Positions 1 through 5,690 of a stretch of DNA of 15,903 nucleotides are shown here, piece after piece. The translations under genes were made by a program, and so were the position numbers. Under the pieces are notes generated by a model. It was not told where the DNA came from, did no database searches, and saw only the letters and a program-made list of their open reading frames with translations. The stretch's first letter is position 1; each line of letters begins with the position of its first letter. Source of the stretch: Methanosarcinales archaeon ex4572_44 (GTDB lineage: Archaea > Halobacteriota > Methanosarcinia > Methanosarcinales > EX4572-44). Location of the stretch: positions 1 through 15,903 of the forward strand of contig NJEL02000054.1 of NCBI GenBank assembly GCA_002254825.2, read 5' to 3'.

Positions 1-1
1 T

Positions 2-136
2 GATGCAAATGGATTTTCTGTTCCGATGCCACCCAGTGATCGAAATTGGAGGGATATCAGGTCACATCATCTCTGGGAAGACCGTGCCCTTCAAGATCAT
101 GTGGCCAGGGGGTACGATTATATATACCAAAACTAA
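2..136 (+). CDS. 3' end of an unrecognised upstream gene (partial)
   Basis: A reading frame enters from the left edge and ends at TAA 134-136, giving 44 codons. The peptide is rich in charged and aromatic residues, for example LWEDRALQDHVARGYDY, and looks more like a real protein end than the other frames here. I do not recognise the family. A competing frame (3-212) starts at an ATG two codons in and reads a less protein-like sequence. The gene would run in the same direction as ahbD, with about 165 bases of AT-rich spacer between them. No function is assigned. Without the upstream sequence the call stays tentative. Confidence 0.4.
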   Translation, partial: DANGFSVPMPPSDRNWRDIRSHHLWEDRALQDHVARGYDYIYQN

Positions 137-202
137 TTATAGACGTCCGTTCAATGTTGGGAAATCAAACTTTGTGCGCGCAAATAAGATGTTAGAGATG
201 AC

Positions 203-250
203 GTTCCAATAATATATGTTCCAACGGTCGCCCACGGAGATAATGGGCGA
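203..250 (+). promoter_or_regulatory. Promoter/operator-like block upstream of ahbD
   Basis: A TATA-like box TAATATAT (210-217) is flanked on both sides by the identical heptamer GTTCCAA (203-209 and 218-224). Next comes a 7-bp perfect inverted repeat, TCGCCCA/TGGGCGA (228-234 and 244-250), with a 9-base loop. Archaeal transcription starts about 25 bases after the TATA centre, so the hairpin would fall at or near the 5' end of a leader of roughly 65 bases before ahbD. Direct repeats touching a TATA box could be a regulator site, but this is inference. A second AT-rich tract at 275-303 could be an alternative promoter. Confidence 0.35.
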
Positions 251-303
251 AACCTTCGAGAATACCAGTCGAACGAATAATAGAATAGAATAAATAATAT
301 TTT

Positions 304-1389
304 TTGGTGTTGTCCTTGATTGAGCCGCCGCGACTACTTGCATGGGAACTGACCGCAGCATGCAACCTCGAGTGTGCCCACTGCAGGGGCGCCGCAACCA
401 AAACACCAAGCTCGGACGAACTCAGCACCGAGGAAGCGATGCGGCTCATCGACGAACTAGCAGAATATGGAAAACCGATCCTGATTATAAGCGGAGGCGA
501 ACCACTCGTAAGAGACGACGTCTTCGAGATCGCACGATACGGGACAGAAAAAGGGCTTCGAGTGGTGCTTGCAACCAATGGAACACTGGTCACAGGAGAA
601 AATGCAAAGCGGATGAAAGAGGTAGGGATCAGGCGTGTGAGCATAAGCATTGACGGCGCCACCCCAGAAACGCACGACGATTTTCGCGGTATGAAAGGGT
701 CATTTGAAGGTGCACTTCGAGGCATAAGCGAGATAAAGAAGGCAGGAATCGAACTACAGATCAATACAACCATAACGAAACGAAATCTATGCGAGATCGA
801 AGAGATCCACAGGCTCGCAGAGACGCTCGGTGCAGATGCACACCACATATTCCTGCTCGTTCCAACAGGAAGAGCCAGTGGGATGGAAGAAGAAGAGATA
901 CCACCAGAGGAATACGAGGCTGTTTTGAACTGGTTCTACAACCTCGACCACCCAAAGAGAGAGAATAGAGTCTCTGACAGAAAAAATATGGACGTGAAGG
1001 CAACCTGTGCACCACACTACCAGAGGATAATGCGAGAACGTGCAAAGCTTGAAGGAAGAAAGGTAAAGCCAGTAGAAGACGGGCTTCGAGCCACAACCAA
1101 GGGATGTCTCGGAGGGACAGGCTTCTGTTTCGTATCACACGTCGGAGAGGTCTACCCCTGCGGATACCTCCCAGCTCTTGCAGGAAACATCAGAGAAAAA
1201 TCATTTAAAGAGATATGGGAAGAATCCCAGGTCTTTAACGACCTGCGCGACCCGGACAAGCTGAAAGGCAAGTGCGGACTCTGCGAGTACCGAAAGGTCT
1301 GCGGAGGATGCCGTGCAAGAGCCTTTGCAGCAACGGGCGACTACCTGGCAGAAGAACCATACTGTATATACATGCCACATGAAAGATAA
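304..1389 (+). CDS. ahbD: Radical SAM heme b synthase AhbD (NirJ2-type)
   Basis: This is probably the last enzyme of the siroheme-dependent heme pathway, which oxidatively decarboxylates two propionates of iron-coproporphyrin III to vinyl groups, giving heme b. The 361-residue product has the radical SAM cluster motif CNLECAHC (C20, C24, C27) and GGEP at 64-67. Its C-terminal auxiliary-cluster region carries KATCAPHY, CLGGTGFCFVSHVGEVYPCG and a cysteine set ending CGGCRARAF. This combination separates AhbD from the deacetylase AhbC and from NirJ. The start is uncertain: TTG 304, GTG 307, TTG 310 and TTG 316 are all in frame just before IEPPR, and no clear ribosome binding site is seen, so a leaderless or near-leaderless mRNA is possible. 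The stop overlaps the start of the decarboxylase gene by 11 bases. Confidence 0.88.
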   Translation: MVLSLIEPPRLLAWELTAACNLECAHCRGAATKTPSSDELSTEEAMRLIDELAEYGKPILIISGGEPLVRDDVFEIARYGTEKGLRVVLATNGTLVTGENAKRMKEVGIRRVSISIDGATPETHDDFRGMKGSFEGALRGISEIKKAGIELQINTTITKRNLCEIEEIHRLAETLGADAHHIFLLVPTGRASGMEEEEIPPEEYEAVLNWFYNLDHPKRENRVSDRKNMDVKATCAPHYQRIMRERAKLEGRKVKPVEDGLRATTKGCLGGTGFCFVSHVGEVYPCGYLPALAGNIREKSFKEIWEESQVFNDLRDPDKLKGKCGLCEYRKVCGGCRARAFAATGDYLAEEPYCIYMPHER

Positions 1390-1846
1390 AACCGTGCCAC
1401 TCGACGAGTTGGACAAAGAACTCTTAAACCTCATCCAACTCGACTTCCCACTCGAAAAGGAGCCGTTCAAAGAGCTTGGTAAAAAACTCAAGACCACCGA
1501 GAACGAGGTGATCGATCGGGTCAAACGGCTTATGAGAAAGGGGGCTGTGCGACGCATAGGGCCTGTTATCAACCGAGAGAACAGTGGCGGTGCAGGAGTC
1601 CTTGCCGCACTACGAGTAGAAGAAGAGAGAATCGATGAGGTTGCAGAGATCATCAACGAATACGATCAAGTTTCACACAACTATCAGCGAGAGGGACCTT
1701 ATAACATCTGGTTCACAGTCTCGGCAGAGAACCTGAGAAAACTCGACAGAATACTGGATGAGATAGAGTCACGAACAGGATGCACACCACTCAGACTACC
1801 CACTGAGAAGGTGTTCAAAATCGGGGTGAGATTCGAGATACGTTGA
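1379..1846 (+). CDS. Siroheme decarboxylase subunit (AhbA/AhbB family)
   Basis: The 155-residue product belongs to the Lrp/AsnC-like family that decarboxylates siroheme to 12,18-didecarboxysiroheme, an early step of the pathway that AhbD completes. An N-terminal winged-helix-like half (about 8-62, ending RRIGPVIN) is followed by an RAM-like half with the family signature SHNYQREGPYNIWFTV (99-114) and a conserved LPTEKVFKIGV end. I chose ATG 1379 rather than an upstream in-frame ATG (1313), because the upstream part lies wholly inside ahbD and the family normally begins near LDELDKELL. The start lies within the ahbD stop region, so translation is probably coupled. AhbA and AhbB usually form a pair of different subunits; only one is here and I cannot tell which. 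The partner and AhbC would lie elsewhere. Confidence 0.85.
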   Translation: MKDKTVPLDELDKELLNLIQLDFPLEKEPFKELGKKLKTTENEVIDRVKRLMRKGAVRRIGPVINRENSGGAGVLAALRVEEERIDEVAEIINEYDQVSHNYQREGPYNIWFTVSAENLRKLDRILDEIESRTGCTPLRLPTEKVFKIGVRFEIR

Positions 1847-1992
1847 ACCATTCCATTGCATCGGCAAAAAGATCTGTAGAGAAAGTTTTAAATCTGGTTA
1901 GAGTGTTAAGGGGACGTGGTACATCTGATGGATCTATTCAGCATCTTGAATCAGTGTGCGGCAAACTCGATTACATCGCCTCTGAGTTCTGA
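1843..1992 (+). CDS. Small hypothetical protein coupled to the siroheme decarboxylase gene
   Basis: A 49-codon frame starts at TTG 1843, overlapping the preceding stop as TTGA, a normal coupling arrangement in compact archaeal operons. It ends at TGA 1990-1992. The product is mainly amphipathic helix, with KRSVEKVLNLVRVLRGRG followed by IQHLESVCGKLDYIASEF, and reads like a real small helical protein. I do not recognise it. The same frame resumes after three closely spaced stops (see 1993-2109), so this may be the intact front half of a broken gene. An AT-rich tract TTTTAAAT (1887-1894) inside it resembles a TATA box and might instead start a downstream transcript. Confidence 0.4.
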   Translation: MNHSIASAKRSVEKVLNLVRVLRGRGTSDGSIQHLESVCGKLDYIASEF

Positions 1993-2109
1993 GTATAGTC
2001 GTGAGAATATGGACTGGATGAGTTGGATGATGCTTCAGATGAAACATTTGAAGGTCCTCCAACTCCGCGGGAGTTGGATGAGTGCAGATCTACCCATGCG
2101 GGCTCGTAG
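1993..2109 (+). pseudogene. Possible remnant of the small gene, ending inside tRNA-Lys
   Basis: In the same frame as the 1843 gene, after stops TGA (1990), TAG (1996) and TGA (2002), an open stretch reads EYG, then LDELDDASDETFEGPPTP and RELDECRSTHAGS, ending at TAG 2107-2109. The acidic, proline-containing composition looks coding, but there is no in-frame start after the stops. The final TAG consists of tRNA positions U8, A9 and G10. One reading is a roughly 85-residue protein broken by local mutation or sequencing error between 1985 and 2010. Another is that the stretch is simply a structured RNA leader (see 2020-2077). Confidence 0.3.
2020..2077 (+). other. Two mutually exclusive RNA stems before tRNA-Lys
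   Basis: CCAACTCC (2059-2066) and GGAGTTGG (2070-2077) make a perfect 8-bp stem with a 3-base loop. The 11-mer GAGTTGGATGA occurs twice (2020-2030 and 2071-2081). Its first copy can also pair with CCAACTC (2059-2065) over 7 bp. The two pairings exclude each other, as in attenuator-like leaders. The two copies are 51 bases apart and in the same reading frame, so they could instead be a coding repeat (ELDD and ELDE). A regulatory role is inference. Confidence 0.35.
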
Positions 2110-2173
2110 CTCAGTTAGGCAGAGCACCTGGCTTTTAACCAGATGGTCGTGGGTTCAAATCCCATCGAGCCCG
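2100..2173 (+). tRNA. tRNA-Lys (anticodon UUU)
   Basis: The 74-base cloverleaf has acceptor GGGCTCG paired with CGAGCCC and discriminator G2173. The D stem is GCTC/GAGC with a 9-base loop AGTTAGGCA. The anticodon loop CTTTTAA has TTT at positions 34-36. The variable loop is TGGTC, and the T arm is GTGGG/CCCAT with loop TTCAAAT. No CCA is encoded and no intron is present. The outermost anticodon-stem pair is C27 against A43, a mismatch, while the other four pairs are normal. No AT-rich promoter lies at the expected distance upstream (about 2055-2075), so it may be processed from a longer transcript that also carries rpoH and rpoB. Confidence 0.95.
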
Positions 2174-2190
2174 TCAGCATCAGGTGCTCT
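2121..2190 (+). repeat. 10-nt perfect complement between tRNA body and its 3' trailer
   Basis: AGAGCACCTG (2121-2130) spans the 3' half of the D stem and the start of the anticodon stem. It is perfectly complementary to CAGGTGCTCT (2181-2190) in the trailer, and one further G-U pair (2131 with 2180) extends the helix. Pairing would compete with the cloverleaf. It could act in processing or as a folding switch, or it may be chance. Confidence 0.4.
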
Positions 2191-2245
2191 TATGCCCTGA
2201 GTTTGGGTCTCGTTTGATGGTGATTTTCTGGAAGGTGTTGAGTAA

Positions 2246-2482
2246 GTGAATGAATTCAGTTTGTTGGATCATACGATGGTTCCTTATCATGAAATATTGG
2301 ATGAAGAAGAGCTTAAATTTGTTTTGGAGCATTATAATATTGGAAAGGAACATCTCCCGAAAATCAAGGTTAAGGACCCTGTGATAAAAGAGATCAAAGC
2401 ACAGGTGGGAGATGTGATCAAAATAACCAGGAAGAGTGCAACAGCAGATGAAGCAATAATATACAGATTGGTGATCGGATAA
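2246..2482 (+). CDS. rpoH: DNA-directed RNA polymerase subunit H (Rpb5 C-terminal homologue)
   Basis: The 78-residue protein is the assembly-domain-only form of Rpb5 typical of archaea. It starts FSLLDHTMVPYHEIL and contains LPKIKVKDP and a C-terminal GDVIKITRKSATADEAIIYRLV, all characteristic. It is a structural jaw subunit of RNA polymerase. The start is GTG 2246, preceded by the purine-rich tract GGAAGG at 2230-2235. Length is normal. It opens the polymerase operon, as in most euryarchaea, with 23 bases before rpoB. No convincing TATA box lies between the tRNA and this gene, so transcription probably comes from upstream. Confidence 0.95.
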   Translation: MNEFSLLDHTMVPYHEILDEEELKFVLEHYNIGKEHLPKIKVKDPVIKEIKAQVGDVIKITRKSATADEAIIYRLVIG

Positions 2483-2505
2483 AATAGATAAAAGGAGTTG
2501 TTGTT

Positions 2506-5500
2506 TTGTTAGATACTAAAGTTCTGTCAAAAGCTTATTTCACGCATGATAAGATGGTTCGGCACCAGATTGATTCGTTGAACGAATTCCTCGACCATGG
2601 GCTCCAGAAGGTCGTTGATGAACAGCGTATCATCGAAACAGATATCGAGGATGTTTATATACGCCTCGGAGAGATCAAAGTTGGGAATCCGATCGTCAGA
2701 GAAGCTGATGGAGCAACAGATAGGCTCTATCCCACGGATGCACGTCTGCGAAACATCACCTATGCAGCGCCGATGGAGCTTGGAATGGTCATCGTTAAAG
2801 AGGGTGAGGAGAGTGAGCCGAGGGATGCGAAGGTAGGAATGCTCCCGATAATGCTCCACTCAAAAGCCTGCAACCTCTGTGACATGTCCAGAGGGGACAT
2901 GATACGGCTGGGCGAGGATCCGCACGACCCAGGCGGTTATTTCATAATAAACGGGACAGAACGTGTGATAACCACGCTTGAAGATCTTGCACCGAACAAG
3001 ATAATGGTGGAGTTTGAGACACGCTACGGTGAGCAGATCGAGGTGGCAAAGGTATTCTCGCACCGAAGAGGATATCGTGCCCTCACAGTCGTTGAACGGA
3101 ACAAGAAGTCCCTCTTGGAGGTATCATTCCCTTCAATCTCAGGGCGGATCAACTTTGTGACCATAGTACGGGCGCTTGGTGTGGAGACCGATGAGGATAT
3201 CGCTAGCATGGTGTCGAGTGACCCTGAGATCGTGAAATTCATGCTCGAAAACCTGGAAGAAGCTGAGGTCTGGACTCGTGATGAGGCTCTTGAAAAGATA
3301 GGTAATAGGATCGCGGCGGGCCAGATAAAGGAGTATCAGATAAAAAGGGCGAACTACGTGCTTGACAGGTACCTTCTTCCACATCTCGGAAACGAGGAGC
3401 GATACCGCCTGCTCAAGGCTCAGTTCCTCGGACGAATGGCCGAGGCTTGCTTTGAGCTTGCAATCGGACGCAGGGGCGAGGTTGACAAGGATCATTATGC
3501 CAACAAGCGGTTGAAGCTTGCAGGGAATCTGATGGAGGATCTCTTCAGGGTCTCGTTCAACCGATTGACGCGTGATATCAAGTACCAGCTTGAACGCGCC
3601 AATATGCGGAACAGGGATCTCAGCGTTGCGACTGTCGTGCGCTCAGACGTTCTCACCGAACGTCTCAACCACTCGCTTGCCACTGGGAACTGGGTGGGTG
3701 GTCGCACTGGTGTCTCGCAGCTCCTTGACCGCACGGATTTCATAGCAACGCTCTCACACCTGCGCAGGGTTATTTCGCCACTCCTGTCTCGTATGCAACC
3801 GAGCTTGAAGCACAGGACGATGAACTGGTTTACGAGGAGACGTATGACTAAATCACGAATATTCTTCAACGGAGAGTTGATTGGACACCACGAGAACCCT
3901 GTGGAACTTGTAAAAGGCATTAGAGAGCTCCGCCGCTCTACCGAGATCTCGAAACAGTTGAACGTCACGTATCATCAAAAGACCGATGAGGTTGTGATCA
4001 GCACCGATAGTGGTAGGGCGAGAAGACCGCTCATAATCGTGGAGGATGGCATGCCGCTTGTGACAGAAGAGCACATAGCCATGCTCAAGAACGGTGAGAT
4101 AACTTTCGAGGACCTGGTTTACGGTGGGGTTATCGAGTATCTTGACGCAGAGGAAGAAGAGAACACATTTGTTGCCGTTCATGAAAAAGACCTCACAAAT
4201 AGACATACACACCTCGAGATCGATCCTGCACTGATACTTGGCATCTGCACTGGCATGATACCCTTCCCAGAGCACAATGCCTCGCCAAGAAACACGATGG
4301 GCGCTGGCATGGTCAAGCAATGCCTTGGAGTGTCAACGGCAAATCTGAAGCTTCGGCCAGACACGAGGTCACATTCTATTCACTATCCGCAGAAGGCACT
4401 TGTCACCACTCAGACCGCTGAAGCACTCGGATTTGATGAGCGACCTGCTGGCCAGAACTTTGTTGTAGCAGTTATATCCTACGAGGGATACAACATAGAG
4501 GATGCACTCGTCATAAACAAGGCATCGATCGAGCGAGGTCTCGGGCGAAGCCACTTCTTCCGCACGCAGCAGGGAGAGGAGCGCAAATACCCTGGTGGAC
4601 AGCTCGACAAGTTCGAGATACCTGATGCAGAGGTGAGGGGCGCACGTGGATCTGAAGCGTATGCACAACTGGACGCTGACGGACTCCCAAACCCTGAAAT
4701 CGCTGTTGAACCAAATGACGTTCTGATCGGTAAGACGAGTCCGCCACGTTTCCTCGAAGAGCCGACAGACCTTGGGGGTTTGAGTCCACAGCAGCGCAGG
4801 GAGAGCTCTGTTACCATGCGTTCCAATGAAAAAGGCACAATTGACACGGTGATACTCACAGAATCTGAGAGTGGTGCCAGCCTTGCAAAGGTTCGCACGA
4901 GGGATCAGAGAATACCTGAGATCGGTGACAAGTTCGCATCGAGGCATGGTCAGAAAGGCGTGATAGGCTTGATAGTGCCGTATGCTGATATGCCGTTCAC
5001 AGAAAAGGGGATGGTACCAGATCTCATGATCAACCCGCATGCGATTCCATCGCGGATGACTGTTGGTCATGTACTTGAGATGATCGGCGGAAAGGTAGGA
5101 AGTCTTGAGGGGCGACGGATCGACGGCACGCCATTTTCAGGTGAAGATGAAAAAGGCTTGCGAGAAGCTCTGCAGAGGGCAGGATATGCTCACACTGGAA
5201 AAGAAGCCTTCTACGATGGCGTTACAGGCAGGAGGATCAAAGCTGACGTCTTCGTGGGAGTCATCCTGTATCAGAAGCTATACCACATGGTTGCTGCCAA
5301 GATGCATGCACGTTCACGTGGACCGATACAGGTGCTCACGCGCCAGCCCACCGAGGGGCGGGCACGGGAAGGCGGTCTCAGGTTTGGTGAAATGGAACGT
5401 GATGTCCTGCTTGGACACGGCGCTGCAATGGCGCTGAAAGAGCGTTTGCTCGACGAGTCTGACAAAGTTACAGAGTACGTCTGCGGGCAGTGCGGAATGA

Positions 5501-5661
5501 TCGCCACATTGGATCGCCGACGAAACGCCATCTTCTGCCCGAATTGTGGTGCCGACACCAATATTCATCCTGTAGAGATGAGCTACGCCTTCAAGCTACT
5601 TCTGGATGAGATAAAATCGCTTGCGATCGCACCACGCCTTATACTGGAAGATGCTGTATAA
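2506..5661 (+). CDS. rpoB: RNA polymerase subunit B, B'' and B' joined with a central gap
   Basis: This is the second-largest catalytic subunit, read as one 1051-residue frame. TTG 2506 is supported by the ribosome binding site AAAGGAG (2491-2497) and the family-typical N-terminus. Residues 1-432 match B'' (CNLCDMSRGDMIRLG, GYFIINGTERV). From 447 on it matches B' (RPLIIVEDG, YLDAEEEEN, SYEGYNIEDALV, GDKFASRHGQKG near 807-818, RQPTEGRAREGGLRFGEMERD) and ends in a C4 zinc site (CGQC near 993, CPNC). Between them, where every archaeal B has roughly 75 residues including the near-invariant ETPEGPN and VKNLA segments, there are only 14 unrelated residues. The total is about 70 short of a fused B. 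I infer two split genes joined by a deletion near 3800-3843. If translated as is, the protein would lack part of the active-centre wall. Confidence 0.9.
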   Translation: MLDTKVLSKAYFTHDKMVRHQIDSLNEFLDHGLQKVVDEQRIIETDIEDVYIRLGEIKVGNPIVREADGATDRLYPTDARLRNITYAAPMELGMVIVKEGEESEPRDAKVGMLPIMLHSKACNLCDMSRGDMIRLGEDPHDPGGYFIINGTERVITTLEDLAPNKIMVEFETRYGEQIEVAKVFSHRRGYRALTVVERNKKSLLEVSFPSISGRINFVTIVRALGVETDEDIASMVSSDPEIVKFMLENLEEAEVWTRDEALEKIGNRIAAGQIKEYQIKRANYVLDRYLLPHLGNEERYRLLKAQFLGRMAEACFELAIGRRGEVDKDHYANKRLKLAGNLMEDLFRVSFNRLTRDIKYQLERANMRNRDLSVATVVRSDVLTERLNHSLATGNWVGGRTGVSQLLDRTDFIATLSHLRRVISPLLSRMQPSLKHRTMNWFTRRRMTKSRIFFNGELIGHHENPVELVKGIRELRRSTEISKQLNVTYHQKTDEVVISTDSGRARRPLIIVEDGMPLVTEEHIAMLKNGEITFEDLVYGGVIEYLDAEEEENTFVAVHEKDLTNRHTHLEIDPALILGICTGMIPFPEHNASPRNTMGAGMVKQCLGVSTANLKLRPDTRSHSIHYPQKALVTTQTAEALGFDERPAGQNFVVAVISYEGYNIEDALVINKASIERGLGRSHFFRTQQGEERKYPGGQLDKFEIPDAEVRGARGSEAYAQLDADGLPNPEIAVEPNDVLIGKTSPPRFLEEPTDLGGLSPQQRRESSVTMRSNEKGTIDTVILTESESGASLAKVRTRDQRIPEIGDKFASRHGQKGVIGLIVPYADMPFTEKGMVPDLMINPHAIPSRMTVGHVLEMIGGKVGSLEGRRIDGTPFSGEDEKGLREALQRAGYAHTGKEAFYDGVTGRRIKADVFVGVILYQKLYHMVAAKMHARSRGPIQVLTRQPTEGRAREGGLRFGEMERDVLLGHGAAMALKERLLDESDKVTEYVCGQCGMIATLDRRRNAIFCPNCGADTNIHPVEMSYAFKLLLDEIKSLAIAPRLILEDAV
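3778..3851 (+). other. Lesion at the ancestral B''/B' junction: buried B'' stop and B' start
   Basis: The main frame reads SPLLSRMQP (residues 424-432), then SLKHRTMNWFTRRR, then MTKSRIFFNGELIG. ATG 3844 begins a B'-like N-terminus and has GAGGAG (3834-3839) just upstream. In the frame starting at 3783 the same bases read ATELEAQDDELVYEETYD and stop at TAA 3849-3851, overlapping the B' ATG by 8 bases, as a B'' C-terminus would. So a normal B''-stop/B'-start overlap survives, but the B'' frame is lost about 50 bases earlier, together with its conserved segment. No frame in this stretch encodes ETPEGPN. Confidence 0.65.
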
Positions 5662-5690
5662 AAATAGGAAATAAGGGAGTTTTCAGAACC

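Noticed and set aside
3..212. 69-codon plus-strand frame at the left edge
   Set aside because: The overlapping frame ending at 136 looks more protein-like, and the latter part of this one crosses AT-rich promoter-like sequence.
192..848. 218-codon minus-strand frame opposite ahbD
   Set aside because: It is serine- and proline-rich antisense of a clearly real gene, with no motif of its own.
1916..2200. 94-codon plus-strand open frame across the tRNA
   Set aside because: It runs through the whole tRNA-Lys gene, starts inside another frame, and has a methionine- and tryptophan-heavy composition without a recognisable domain.
3778..3851. Intein or intron explanation for the rpoB irregularity
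   Set aside because: The region is shorter than in homologues, not longer, and no splicing motifs are present.
4369..5070. 233-codon minus-strand frame opposite rpoB
   Set aside because: It lies entirely antisense to conserved RNA polymerase motifs and has low-quality composition.
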